Origin: Tetrahymena thermophila SB210
Lineage: Eukaryota > Ciliophora > Oligohymenophorea > Hymenostomatida > Tetrahymenidae
DNA: 64,000 nucleotides
NCBI RefSeq assembly: GCF_000189635.1
Contig: NW_002476334.1
Span: forward strand, 62,001-126,000
Direction: 5' to 3'
Positions 26,875 to 40,389 of this stretch are shown piece after piece. The position numbers were made by a program, and so were the translations under genes. Numbering within the stretch: position 1 is the stretch's first letter; each line of letters starts with the position of its first letter. The notes beneath the pieces were generated by a model. It made no database searches, had not been told where the DNA came from, and worked only from the letters and a program-made list of their open reading frames with translations.

Positions 26875-28746
26875 TTCAAATTTTTGATTTTACCTTTTTG
26901 TTAGTTTATTTAAAATATTAAAGTATATTTCTCAAAAATAAATTATTATTTATCCAACAAAATGAGACATATATCAAGTTAGTTATATTTTAGATATGTT
27001 TTGAGTTTTTAAAAAATAGTTAGATGTCAGAAATAATTAAGATTTTTAAATTAATCTTCAATCATCTTATGTTCACACAATCAGTCAATAATCAAATTAT
27101 TAAAAATTTACCTTTCAATATCACTATTTATCTATTTCAGATCTTCGATACTTGAGTAATTGATCTATTCAAGCAACCTTACATTCGATTTCTAATTTCA
27201 TAATTTCAGAAGTATTATTAAATTAATTACAATCATTAATCAGAAGAAAATTAAAGTTTATAAGCAAATTATAGTTTGGTAAGCTAAATTACATCATATT
27301 CGCATTTATAATTTTTCTTTTATTAATCATTGAAATAGCAGCTTAAATAGTTTAAATAAAAATTATGTGATAATTATTGAATTTTTAATACAAATCAATT
27401 ACAATAAAATAGTGATACTTATTTTAGATTACCACAAATTTAAAAAAATAAATTTTTTAGCTTAGGTTTAAATTTGTGGTACTTTCTGACTTTTTTAATT
27501 AATATTTTTGACAATTTATTATAATAAGTAAGGCTACAAATTTTTACACTTACAATACAAGCACTTACTTACTACTCTTAATATTATTTAAAAATGAAAT
27601 ATTTATATTTAAATAAATGGTTAAAAATATTTCTGAACGCTTTTTAGGATAACAACTTTTTTGCTCTTTTACTAATTTTATATTAGTATTAAAAAAATGA
27701 TATTAAAAAAATAGAAATAGGAGATTTACTTTGTTTAATTTTCATACTTGATAGATTTTAGTATTTTATTTTTAACTAAAAAAAGTAAAAACTTAGATTT
27801 TGATATAAAATTCATTCAAGTATTTATTTGAGTATAATTTTTATACAAACAATTTAATTTAATATTAATCTGATTAAATCTTTCATCACTTAAACTAAGA
27901 ATAAAAATGGTTATTAAATATAAATTAAAACTCAACTAAAAAATATTAATTAAAATATATTTTATTTAAAAAAATTTTTTTATAATTTAAAATTTTAAAA
28001 AGTAAAATATAATTTTTTATTAATTTATATAAATAAAAGAATATACAGAGTTTTATTGAAAGAATTATTTGAAGTTTTCTTCATTGATTTAAACAAAAAT
28101 AAAAATTAAACTTAAATTTTGTTAACTCTACTACAATAAAATTAATTAAAACATATTTTTATAAAAATATTATTTTAAGAATTAAAAAAGTCAAATATTA
28201 TTTTTTTCTAATTTTACTTAACATAAGATGTTTTTTATTATTGAGTTATTTGAAATTTTCACTATTAATTTTATTATTTATATATAAACAATATTTCCAG
28301 ATAATTCAGTAATCATATTATATTATTAAATAGCCTAATAAATATTTAAATTAAAAAGAAGTCGATTTTACTTAAATATAATATCAAAATATGAGGCTAT
28401 AAAACTTCGATTTAACGAATTTGATTAATATGTGTGAAAAGAAGGATATTTTTAAAAATTAAATTGATTTTAAATTATACATGTAACTCAATATTCGTGG
28501 TGTACTAAATCAGAGGCATGTTCTTTTTATATTTAGGATATTACTTAAAAGATAAATTGTATATTTTGTCCACTTCTATATATTTAATGCTTTAATAGCA
28601 ACAAATTTGCTCTAAGTTTTATTAGGTTTTTGTTTAGATTAAATAAAATTTGATACACTTATATTTATGGTTTCCAATCATTCATTAATTTAGCTATATT
28701 TATTTTTTATGTTAATACATATTACTTAGTAAATTTTTTAAATATA
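26875..28746. other. Gene-poor AT-rich region
   Basis: This stretch lies upstream of the Cys-repeat gene, whose promoter should be near its right-hand start, at the low-coordinate end here. All frames are broken often by stops, and the composition is close to pure A/T. Apart from the inverted repeat at 27429-27481 I see nothing definite. A frame from ATG 28519 to about 28886 is open but hydrophobic and low in complexity; I treat it as chance. Confidence 0.5.
27429..27481. repeat. Perfect inverted repeat, 15-base arms
   Basis: The left arm TACCACAAATTTAAA and the right arm TTTAAATTTGTGGTA are exact reverse complements separated by about 23 A/T-rich bases. It could fold as a hairpin or be the ends of a tiny mobile-element remnant. 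No coding capacity lies between the arms. Function unknown. Confidence 0.8.
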
Positions 28747-29380
28747 ATAATGGTTCTTTATAATTCTAGTTTAGCTTGCGAAGCTAATTATTATTTAGAT
28801 ATAAACATCTATACTTAGATTTGCTATCTTTAAAAGAAAGACTTTTCTTGTAATTAAATTAGCTCTTTTTGTAAATCAGGATATTTTGAATGTTAAAATT
28901 ATTATTCTTACATGAATTAATGTTAATATTGTCTTTAATGAGAATAACTTTTGTTCTTAAAAATTTTGATATAAAATAATAAATTGGTTTATTTTAAGAT
29001 TTCTTTACTCATTCAAGTATATTAGGTTTGTAATAATTCTGATGAAATAGTTTTAATAAGCTTTTTAAATTCTTTAATACTTATACTGTTCATTCCTTAG
29101 ATCAGATTTATCTATACCATATAAATTGGAAAATATTTTTGGTATGATTTTCTTATAGGTTTTATAACCTCTTAATTATCAATTATAATATATATTTTTT
29201 TTAGGAAATGAGTAAAATTATAACAATAATATAATAATTTGGTTGTTTATCTTGCTACCTATTGATTTAATTTAATTTTTGGTTTAGATCATTTGTTTAA
29301 GTTAGAATGCTTCAGCTATGTTTATAATATCAATAATTTTTATAAATTTAAAAATTTGTATTTAAAATTAAGTTGATTCA
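28747..29380 (+). pseudogene. Probable remnant of a Cys-rich / membrane-bundle surface protein
   Basis: From ATG 28747 the frame reads MVLYNSSLACEANYYLDI and has eight Cys in about 63 codons, in the style of the neighbouring furin-like genes, until TGA at 28939-28941. The same frame then continues after the stop with a hydrophobic stretch containing IPQIRFIYTIQIGKYF, which resembles PQISRIFRSTLIYIKYL of the 20-27 kb gene, until TGA at 29209-29211. A further piece in another frame (29252 onward) reads LPIDLIQFLVQIICL, like SVDLIVIQQIISLFK and GIDFILVEYAIILLK in the two intact genes. I could not join these pieces with convincing introns, so I call a decayed or fragmentary relative. It could also be a real gene with introns I failed to place. 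Confidence 0.35.
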
Positions 29381-31208
29381 TCATAATTTCATATAAACTT
29401 AATATTTATACTATTTTAATTTACAAGGATAAATACATGAATTTAAAATATTTTAATAATAAATTTAAGATAGTCATGTTAAAATATAAAAAAATGTTCT
29501 AAAACTATAAATGATGTTATATTTACAAAAAAATATTTAAGATATTAATTTATCTTGAAGAGCTTTAAAGTTAACTTTATATGTATATTATTAAAATCTG
29601 TAATTTAGTTGTATTTAACAATTTTATAATTTGAAAATTTTAATCAGCCTCTTTTAGAAATCCTAAGATGACTTTTTTATAAATTTATAACTAAAAAATT
29701 TTTTATTTTTTTACTTTAAATATATTTTATATTGAAAATACCAAATCTTAATCATAAAAACATTAAAAATTTAACAATTACAAAAAATTGAAGTTTTCCC
29801 TTTAAATTTTTGTAGAATTTTAAGTCATTTTAGTAAAATATATTTATTTAAATATTTAGGCACACTACTAGAAATTGTTTGTAGAATTTTAAAGTACAAA
29901 AAAATACAGGCAATTCTTGATTAATTTGTATTGTTTTTGTAGTGATAAATGAAATAATTAATTATTATTTATTTATTTAAAATTGTAATTGATTCTATAT
30001 ATTAATGCTTTTTATGGCAAAAAAGATGTTTTGAATAAATTTATAATTTCAATTTTTATTTTCAAACAAATTAAGGGAATTATTTAATAAAATTTAGATT
30101 TATAAAAATAAATAATTTCTAAATATTTACAGATTGGATAGCTTAATTTTAGAACTTTTGTATATAAATGAGATATTTTTGAGAAAATACAAAATTAAAT
30201 TTTAGATTTGTATACAAATTTTATTTTATTCAAGATTTAGAAGCAAATATTTATCAATTTTTCAACTTATCAATAAAGCCAGCTATCTAATATTAATAAT
30301 TAGTGAGAGATAAAATTCTATTTGTATAATTTTTTATAATTTAATATTAAGAATAGTAAATATTTCTGCTTATAATAGAATTTATAAAAATAATTAGTTA
30401 ATTTAATAAAATATCAAAGAGTTTATTAGTATTTTAAAATGTATTTAATTCAGGTTCTAAAATGTTTTCAAGGGAAAATATAAAAATACTATCAATTTTT
30501 TACTTTTGTTTAAATATTTATATTTTATACGCAGCAAATATGTAATTAGTTAGGTTCAGTTTATAAAATTCTAAAGTATTATCAATAAATGGGCGAAACA
30601 TTTTTGCATTAAATTTATAAAAGAAAAAACTAAAAAATTGCTAGAAAAAAGTTGATGTAAAGCTAAAAAGTTGAAATAAAAATACCCATTCATTTTTTTA
30701 AAATAGTTGAAAGTATTTAGAAGAAAAAAGAACAAGTTTTTATTAACATTTGAAGGTAGGTAAAAAACCAAAAACAAACAAACAAAAAAATATGAATTTC
30801 ATGTTAAAAGGGTGAATGGATGAATGAATTAATTAGTTTAGTTGAAGAAAGAAATAATGAAGATATTAATAAATTAATGATCATTATAAAGAGATTCATT
30901 TAGTTATTGTTTAATACATAAAAATCTTTGTAATATTGAATATAATAAGTTTTTATTGAGTATTCCTTACAAATCTTAAGCTAGCAATTTTATAATATAT
31001 CACTCTATTAATAATAATATCATTTAGCATCTGCTATATTAATATAAGTAAAAACATATCAATTTAGCAGTCAAATAGAATAAAAAGTTCACCTTAGCCA
31101 TAGATTTTACAATAAATCATCTGCGAATTTTAGTATAAAATCCGCATCAATTAAATTTACATTTAGTTAAATTCTAATATATAAATTTCGCAGACTATTA
31201 GGTAGACT
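29381..31208. other. Gene-poor AT-rich region upstream of the histidine kinase
   Basis: I see no supported gene, RNA or mobile element. The right end should hold the promoter of the histidine kinase gene. A minus-strand hydrophobic frame at 30571-30777 is judged a chance product of poly-A/T sequence. Confidence 0.5.
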
Positions 31209-34200
31209 ATGAATCCATCTTTAGTAAAAGAAAACTTTAATTAAAATGAAGACGCAAATCCTGCTCTTAATATAAACGATAAAGGAGGTTTAAGTCCTTA
31301 AGAATCAATAAATGAATAGATAAAAATTTTTGTGAAATGTCTTTATATAACTATTAATATAGCGTTTATTTGCATTGTACTGGTGACATTTATTTTGAAT
31401 AAAGATAATCTTAAAAATATGTTCTTGATTTTAGGTACTATCACTTTATTAATATGTATGATAGATATACTGCTTATTATAAAAGAGACCTTTTTACATA
31501 ACATTTTGCAATAGTTATTGATAGTTACAAAGTAGGCAGTGATAATCGCATCGATTCTTATTTACCATGACTAGGAGCACAATTAGAGCAGAGCAACCAG
31601 AATATAAGAAATGCTATTTTTGTTTTCATTTGTTGGTATTGAAGTATCAAGAAGAATACAACTAATTTCTTTTCCTTATATAATATACCTATAGATTATC
31701 TTTTTTATAATATAAGACTTTTGCACTGGAATGGCAGTTTATTTTGCTCTTTCATGTTTATTTATTATCGCCATTACTATCTTCCTCAACAAGATTGATT
31801 AAAATATTAACAGATTGATATATAGTAAATCTTATGGAGGTTAGAGCTAAGATGCAACTTTAACTTCTAATCACAAAAATCTAAGTTACTTTATGTCTTT
31901 TTAATTTAATTGTACTACTTAAGCAGCGATGTAACCTAGCTCATACTAATTAAATCCCTCAATAAGAAAACTAGCTTCTTAGACATAATCTCACTACATT
32001 CATAGCGCTAACATAAATAATATGATAGGTAGTGGCGGTATTGTCTAGTAAAACAATAGGATTCATCAAACAAGCAGCAACTTAAATTTTTAAACACAAA
32101 GATAAAATATATAAAACCTCAATATTATGAACGAGAATTCTATTTACTGTAATTCACACAGAGTTAGTAATAATTTAAATAACAATATTTAGTAAGATTC
32201 TATGAACATTAATAACCATAGCTCAAATAATTTTTTTTTCAATAAAAACTTACACAGTAGCATTTATTAAAATTTGAATTAGCAATAGAATTAGATTAAC
32301 AAAAACGGGACTACAAATAATCCTAAGATTATTTAAGCGACTTCTAGTAAGAACAGTTTTTAGTAAAGCATAAGGAAAAACACTCGCATGCTCAGCAATT
32401 AAAATGCTAAAGTCAGACTTGGTTAAAAAAATAAATTTAGTTCTCAGGTTGGGTTTGGGATTAATATTTAATGTCCTAATTGTGGTAATTTACAGGTTTA
32501 GACTATAGAAGATAGCATAATATAGTAACAAAATTTCAACTAATCTCCCCAAATGATGAAATCGAATACAGTTAAGAAGCAATCAACTTTGTCAAAAACA
32601 TAACTCTCTATGATCAATGATGAAAGTTTTTACTTCCCAGAAATTAAATAGCAAACAATCTTCGAAGAGTAGATTTCTAACAGCTAATAGGGTCTCCCTA
32701 TTTAAATTCCTAACTATGAAAAAACTTTAAACTAAATTTAAAAGCAAATAAATATTCCATTTCAATATCTTATAATCAGCTCTTAAGAAAAAAAGATAGA
32801 AATAGTTGAAACAAACAATGAAGACACAAAAAAATTTATAAGCGAAATGCACATAGACGAACTAACCGTCTCGCTAGAAAAGTTTATTAAAATGTTCTTT
32901 GATCCTAAATATAAAGATATTTTAAGTAAAAACTATCACATTTGTCAAAATTAAAGAACATCAACGATATACAAAATGATTATCCAAGATCATATCCAAT
33001 TTGATAATGGATTTCTTCCTTCCCCTAAAAGTAAAGCTCATCATTTATAAACTGCTGAAAACAACTTAAGTGAAAATTTGAATCTGTAAAGTCAATTGTA
33101 ATAATTGCAGTAGTAGCAACAACAACATCACCTGATCTAATTATTTCCTCAATAGCCTGCAATTTAAAAAAGATCTAGTAATCTGAGCTTATCAAAAATG
33201 AACTCGATTGTCTATTCTATGAATTAAAATTAAAATATCTAAAATCTAAAATTTTTATCGCAGAATATAGCAGTTTTTTATTTTATAGAAGTAACTGATG
33301 TTTACAAGGAGATTTAAGAAAACCTAAATGAAAATAATACAGTAGACAAAGAAGGCTACAAAGATGATCTCTTAGCTACTGTTACTCACGATTTGAAAAA
33401 CCCTCTAAATGGTATGGTTTAAATGCTTGATTTATGTGAAAAAGAAATAATTAATTAAAAAGATATTACCTAATAGAATCAATTAAATTTAGAAAAAATC
33501 AAGGAGTTTTTGAGTATAGCCTAAAAAAATACCCAGCTTCTTTTATTTTTAGTGCATGATATTTAAGATTTTTATCAGCACTCGAAGAGAAAACTTAGAT
33601 TAGTCAGCGAGCAAGTTAAAATAGATGATTTAATTAATGAACTCAATAGTTTATTTCTTCCATAAGTAAAATTGAAAGGTATTGAGCTCATTTTCATTTC
33701 AAAACTATGCAATGATTACATTTATACAGATGGATTTAGATTAAAATAAATTATGATCAATCTTATTAGCAATGCAATCAAATATACCTCAAGAGGTGGA
33801 GTGACTGTCTCTTTTTCTAATACAAACAAGTAAGAGCTTTTTAAAATATCCATTTCAGACACTGGCTCAGGTATTCCAGATAACATTAAGAATGAGCTTT
33901 TTAAGCTTTATCAAACATTTGACAATAAAAAAGGTGAAAACCCGAGAGGTAATTACTTTAATATTTTGATATTAAATACTTGTAAAAAATATTAATATTT
34001 TAGCTTACTTGAAAATACTGGGTTATATTTACAACTTATTAATTAATTATCTTAATTTAAAATTTTAATTGATGCAAACTCACATTCTAATTGCATAGAA
34101 TTTACTTACAAGAATATACTTTTTTTTAAAAAATACTTTCCAAAATACTAAATAATAATACATGACATTTATTTTTATATTTTATTTTTATCAATATAGG

Positions 34201-35884
34201 AGTTGGCTTAGGTCTTGTTATTAGTCAAAAACTTGTATAAGAAATGGGACCTAGCAAACAATAAATATAGTTGATTTCGGAAAAAGATAAAGGCACTACT
34301 TTTTCATTTGTTATATTTTTAAATTTGTAAGATAAACACATTTACAATTATTGTGATGCAAATTCAGTGATGAGCATAAAGACTGAAGGATGTAGTATTG
34401 AAGACTAAGAACTATAGCATGATTACAAAAACTAAGAAAATCAAAAGAAACAAACAAATTAATTTTCGGAAGAAAGTGAGCAAGAGAACTACCTTTCTAA
34501 GAATATTTTAGAAAATATATAATTTGACACTAAATAGTACATATCTCATGCAAATATCCCTTTAGTTTCTGATAGATTTTATAATATGAACGATTTGAAG
34601 AGTCTAGGCAATAAGATCAAATAATTAAATAGCCTTATCTAAACTCCTAGTGGTATTTTATCCAACCAAAAAAACCGTTTCAATTCTAGTTTTACAAATA
34701 TATCTTAAAATTATGATGGGATCCTTACAAATAATAACTAAAATGACCATTAGATTAGCCATAGCAGTCAGTAAATCAGTTTAACTCCTAAATCAATTTA
34801 CGAAAGTGAAAGAAATATCAAAACCAACTTTGAGTACAAATTTAAATATAACAAGTCACCTTTTCGTAACATAAGTAACCCAAACGAATTATCTCCTCCT
34901 CCTCCTCCTCTAGAATAAGGCTATAAAATATAAGGTATTTTATCTAATAACCAAAATTTAAAGAGTGGTTCATAATATACAGGAAATTCTAAATCTTTTA
35001 TTAAAAATTAATTGACTAATTCATAATAAAATCAAATTTAAGCTTTTCAATCAGAAATTAATTAATCAGAGTTGGTTCCTTCCTCATCAAAAACACTTTA
35101 TAATGCAATAATTGTTAATGAAAATCTGAAGCTAGCTGATAAAATTGATTTTGAAAACAATATTCAAAATAATCATCAAGTATCTTAGTAAAATTAGTAA
35201 CTTTCGACATAAAATCTATAAAAAAGCAGAACTCCGACTCAAAAGAGATTAAATTCAAATGGAAACATAAGCTCTAATTTTACAACAACTCTCTAAAATC
35301 CAAAACAAAACCACAAAAAAGCTGTTAGAAAATTAAGTAGCTCATACTACATCAATAATATTCCCCAAGACCAAAGCGCATTGCATAGTCCTTAAATGGA
35401 GTAAAATTCTAACGAGCAATTCATAGGATAACTGAGATAGCTAGGAGTAAAAAGTGTTCTTATTGTTGACGATGAACCTTTTAACATTTATGTGATGCTC
35501 TAAACTTTAGATTTTTTACAAAAAAATGAATTCCTTCTTGAAAAGGCGTACAACGGTAAAGAGGCTGCTGATTTAGTTTAAAATAGCCCTAACGGATACC
35601 AGCTAATATTTATAGATTCAAATATGCCAGTGATGAAAGGAACAGAAGCAATACAAATAATAAAAGGTATTAATTAAGAAATTATTATAGTAATGATATC
35701 AGGTGATTCTCGTCTGGATGAAATTTAAAATGCTCAATAAAGCGGGGCAGATGGGTTTCTTTCTAAACCAGTAAAATTGTAGCATATTAAAAAGGAAATA
35801 AATAAAATTTTCATGTAATTGAATTAAAATAACCTTTAAATATAAAATGTTAACTTTTCAAGCTAAAGTGAGCTTCTACTTTGA
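31209..35884 (+). CDS. Hybrid sensor histidine kinase with receiver domain
   Basis: Two exons (intron 33949-34199, 251 nt) encode 1474 aa. After a 35-residue polar start come about five or six membrane segments (to about residue 215), then a long Gln/Asn/Ser-rich linker. The kinase core has an H-box TVTHDLKNPLNG with phospho-acceptor His727, an N-box QIMINLISNAIKYT near 850, a G1 box ISDTGSGIPDN near 884, and a G2 box GVGLGL near 914, just after the intron. A second polar linker of about 400 residues leads to a receiver domain (about 1333-1452) with acidic pair Asp1337/Asp1338 (VLIVDDE), phospho-acceptor Asp1386 (IFIDSNMP) and Lys1436 (LSKPVK). All key residues are present, so it should autophosphorylate on His and relay to its own Asp, then probably to an HPt protein encoded elsewhere. 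The signal sensed by the membrane part is unknown. Hybrid kinases of this type are known from ciliates, slime moulds, fungi and plants. Confidence 0.95.
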
Positions 35885-37245
35885 AAAAATCTATTAAAAA
35901 AGAATAAATAAATAAATGTTCCTAAAACTCTAAAATATTAAAACTAGATGAGCGAACCTTTTGTATTAAATAAAAAACCTAAATAAAAAAAAAATTTTAA
36001 TTTTTACTGAATATATTTATATAAATTAATTAATAACAAATAAGTATTTTAGTAGGGATTGAGAATCTAAAATAAATGTAAAATAATAAATAAATAAATT
36101 AATTAAATTGAGCTTGTAATAAAATAAAATAGTTATATCTTACTCTACCTACACCTCTCCCTTTTTTATAAAAGAGATTCTAATCCCTTATTTTTAGTGA
36201 TTAGCGAGTTTATCATTCTATGCAAAAAATAATTTTAAACAATTAAACTTGTAAATACATAAACAAATAAATCTTATTTAATTCTATTTGTCAGTATCTA
36301 AAATATAATGTCTTCTATTTTAATAAATTTATTAAATTATTTACTTTTTAAAGGCTTTCAGCTATAAAAACATGCTAACTAAATTAAAAATCACAATTAA
36401 TTAAAAAATTATTTTTATCTTTTATTAAGTTTTTTAGGATGGATATTTATACATTTTATGTTTATAATAGAAAAGAATTTATTAATTTAAATGGCTTTTT
36501 AAAATAAACTCATAAAATAATGAGAATACCGCAAACAAATTGAAGGTATAATGAATATTTTGGTTTTATCTATTCTTTTTATTAGCTTTGCATAAAATAG
36601 AAAATCAAATCTAATAATAGATAACTTCATTTACAGTTTAAGCAAATCATATTTTAAAAGCAAACATTTTTAATATCTTAAAAACCTAATCATAATTAAG
36701 CTTAAATTTTATTCAAATAATGTAGCAATTTATTATGTTTATTAGGGAAAATTATTATTTTAGATTAAGTTTTGCGTTATGAGTATTAATTTATGAATAA
36801 AATTTTAAACCATTATAACTTTGTTAACTTAAATAATTGTTACTGGATCTTTTGTTTTACTCAATTAATATAATATTACTGATCTAATAAAATTATGAAA
36901 GATACTTTAATTTAAATTTACACTAGCAACCAAACGAGCTAGTTATGATTCACTCGTTTGACTAAACATTACGTTTGAAAAAAAAATAGAGAATTATTAT
37001 CTTGTGGATATAAATGCTAGATGTATTTTCCTTATCTACGAGTCATATTTCCTAGTTAATTCTAAAAAAATCTTTTTACTTAACTCAAAAAATTAATTTC
37101 ATCTATCAACCAATTACCTATAAATTCACTCATTCACTAAATAGCTAATATTTTTAGTGTTTAAAAAGTGTATTTGCTTAGATTTTTGAGTAAAATTAAA
37201 AAAAAAATAATTAATTAAAAAAGGTAAATAAACTTTGTAAAAGAT
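35885..37245. other. Intergenic, AT-rich, between histidine kinase and chitin synthase
   Basis: No gene is visible in 1361 bases. A short inverted repeat, CAAACGAG (36931-36938) and CTCGTTTG (36953-36960), is overlapped by ACTAGC/GCTAGT arms (36922-36943). It is less A/T-rich than its surroundings and could be a protein-binding or hairpin site upstream of the chitin synthase gene, but nothing supports a specific role. Confidence 0.5.
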
Positions 37246-40200
37246 ATGAGTTCAAGACTTTTCAGTTTAAAAACAAATCTCGCTTAACCTAAGGTAGAGT
37301 ATAAGCACTAAATTTTGGCTCCTGTTGAGTTAAAAATGGAAAAAGGTATGCATTAATTAAGAAAATTAACTTTTAGAAAGCAACATACAATTAAATATAA
37401 ATAGAAATACCTTAACCTGGAAGCCATATTAATAAATTTATCCTCAAAGGATGCAGTAGGACTTCAAAAGACCCATATCTGTCATAAAAATTTGAATAAA
37501 TAAAGGATATAGTAGATGATCAAAAAGTTCCTAACCATGGTTTAATCTCTCTTTATAATTAAAAATCTACCAATGATGAATCTCTCAAGATTAAGCCCAA
37601 GTTAGCCATTTGTATTACAATGTATAACGAAGCAAGAAAAGAATTAGGTATATTTTTATCTACTAATTTACTTATAAATTAATAAAATCATTATTAAAGA
37701 ATCAAGTTTGGATGGTATTTTGAGAAACATGAAGCATTTCAAAAAAAATTTAGGAATTTAAAACGAAGAAATAGTTGTCGTTGTAATTTATGACGGTATT
37801 GACAAAATAAATAATGAAAAAGATCCAGATGACAATATGATTGAATACTTCAAGTAATTTAAAAATAACATAACACAAATTAAACAAAAATATTTAAAAA
37901 TAGATTATGGGATCGTGTTGAAGGTTCTAAATACCACAACTCTAACTTTACTATTCCTAGAAAATATGAAAAATTCAAAGAGTAGTTGGAGCGTTCTAAG
38001 TATCAAGTAGAATAACTCAGAAATGATGACTTTAAGATCTTCAAGCAAAATGAGAAGCTTAACGAAGAATATATAAAATATAAATCAACTATAACTGATG
38101 ATGTCAGACAAGAAGATGCTAAAAAGGCTGATTTCTTGTATTCTGTGAAATAAAAAGCTTAAAAATATATTGACTCAAAGAGCAATAACGCTATGTAATT
38201 TATAGACTTTATGATTAGATTTTATAAAATTTGACATCATTTAAATAATTAAATAATATAACCAAACGAAATTAATTTTTTTAAATTTATAGACTTTATC
38301 AAATGAGAGAACGTATTTCAAAAGTTGTTGATTAGAACTAGGAACAAGAAAAATCATCAAGCGCTAATGATGAAACTGAGGATTATCTCCATATTTTCCA
38401 TTGCATCAAGTATAAAAATGGTGGTAAACTTTCAAGTCATTTGTGGTTCTTTTGTGGTTTTTGTGAGTTATTCTAGCCTGAGCATACTATTTTGTTAGAT
38501 TGTGGTCTCATTCCAGATGAAACTGCACTAGTCAATATGTATTTAGCCTTAGAAACAGACAAAGATATTGGAGGAGTCTGTGGTTTTATGGGTATTAAAT
38601 TATAGAATGTCTATAATGAATCAGGAGAGAGAAGTAATTAATTAAATTCATTTAAATAATTTACAATGGTTAATTTAAATAAATACATTAATAAATAAAT
38701 AAATAACAGCTGATAACTTTGATGAAAAACAAGTAGACTGGATTTCATAATTGTATGAAGAAACATTTAGCATTCAAAAGGCTTAGATGTTTGAGTATAA
38801 CATGGGTAAATAATTAATTAATAAATAATTTTCCTCTTCATTTATTTTTGCTAACTATTTTAATTAATTTAATTAGGTCATTTAATTGATAAACCTTTTG
38901 AATCTTTATTTGGGTTTATTTAAGTTCTTCCTGGTGCTTTTAGTGGTTACCGCTGGGAAGCTTTGAAAAGAGATAATGATGGAAATTCTATTTTAGATGA
39001 TTACTTAGCAAGTGTCTTAGATAAAGAGTAGGAACTAACTTTAGAATAATAAAATATGAATCTAGCTGAAGATAGAATTCTTTGCTTAAAAATATTCTCT
39101 AAAAAAGGAAAAAAGTATACCTTAAGATATATTAGAAATGCTACTGCTAGAGTCGATCCTGTCACAGATTTGGTCACCTTAGTTGGTCAAAGAAGTAATT
39201 AACTAAATTATTTTCTTCGATTTTAATTTTATTAATTGATAAATTTCTTAAAATAATTTTCAGGAAGATGGATTAATGGATCATATTTTGCACTTATAGA
39301 AGCGCTTAAGAAGAAGAGTATTGTATACGAATCAGACCATACAACTTGGGAGCTTTTAAAGTTTAAGATTTGTATGAAATTCGCTCAATTAAATAATGTA
39401 AGTTTAGAATTTAAATAAAAAATTAATTTACTAATCTCTTATTGAATATTTTCTAGTTTTTGGGATATGTCTCTTTATCAGTATTCTTTACTATAGTGTT
39501 CATCATGATTTTAACTAACGTTGAAACAATTACTCTTAATTAAGCTTAGGATACAAACTCAATAGTTTCAGTTGTATTGACCACTCTTTTCTTAGTCTCT
39601 TACTTTATGTGCATTTTAATGATCATTTATTACTCAATAGCTTTCAATAATAGAAATCCTAAAGTTATATCTTCATTTTACGCTATTTCTACTTATTTAG
39701 GTATAATTATGTTAGCAGCCTTTGGTCTTATGATGGCATACGTTGTCGAAATGTTCATCTATGTAATTAAAAAGAACATAATTGGAAATATTTCAATAGA
39801 AGAAGAAAATAGAGGTTTGTTAAGCTCATGGAAAGATGAAAAATTACGTACTGTCTTCTCCTGGATAGTCGTTTTAGGTTTTGCAATTAATGTTATTCCT
39901 ATCCTTTGGTACCCCACTAAAATTATTGAGATTCTTAAGTCTTTCATTCACTATATGGCTTATTAAGCATAATATATTCATTTATTGCTTATATACGCTA
40001 TTTGTAGAATTGATGATCTCTCTTGGGGAACTAAAAACTCTGATGACAGTGGTGCCTAACAAGAATTGAGCAAGCAAATTAAGTTTAAATTCGTAGCTGA
40101 GTGGTTCATAACTAACGTCACTATTGGTATAGTTTTCTCTATCCTATTAACAAGTAAAGTTATTGAAGAAGATGAGTAATTCTCTAGAATAAAACCTTAC

Positions 40201-40389
40201 ATTTTATTCATAATTTCTATTTTCCTAACTGGACAGCTTTTATTCAGAATTTTCTTTGCCACCATCCATGAAATCTACTTTATATTCTTCAGAATATAAA
40301 TGAATGAAAAATCAAAAAAAATCAAAAGAGATTAAGATAGCTAAAGCAAATTAAGAGAAATCAGAAATAAATTATTTAACAACTAATGA
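37246..40389 (+). CDS. Chitin synthase (family 2 glycosyltransferase)
   Basis: Nine exons encode 869 aa. Introns: 37346-37404, 37648-37699, 37854-37903, 38195-38292, 38634-38709, 38806-38876, 39195-39263, 39398-39456. The enzyme polymerises UDP-GlcNAc into chitin across a membrane. The order of conserved blocks is that of fungal-type chitin synthases: AICITMYNEARKEL, LLDCGLIPDETALVNMYLAL, VLPGAFSGYRWEAL, NLAEDRILCL, and the product-binding QRRRW block (GQRRRWINGSYFALIEAL), where the final Arg codon is made across intron 39195-39263. The last third is a membrane domain of about six to seven helices, with CRIDDLSWGTK between helices, a known chitin-synthase signature. There is no signal peptide; the N-terminus is cytosolic. 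All catalytic Asp, QRRRW and EDR residues are intact, so it is probably active, perhaps in cyst wall, lorica or pellicle chitin formation (inference). Confidence 0.95.

Noticed and set aside
28519..28886. Hydrophobic open frame of about 120 codons
   Set aside because: With only TGA as stop in such AT-rich DNA, frames of this length are common by chance, and the Cys-rich frame overlapping it is a better reading.
30571..30777. Minus-strand Phe/Leu-rich frame
   Set aside because: It consists of poly-A/T-derived codons with no start context or family likeness.
36922..36960. Short inverted repeats upstream of chitin synthase
   Set aside because: Arms are only 6-8 bases and overlap one another; too weak to call an operator or element.
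39759..39947. Minus-strand frame over the chitin synthase membrane domain
   Set aside because: It is antisense to a strongly conserved gene and has no family likeness; it is a shadow.
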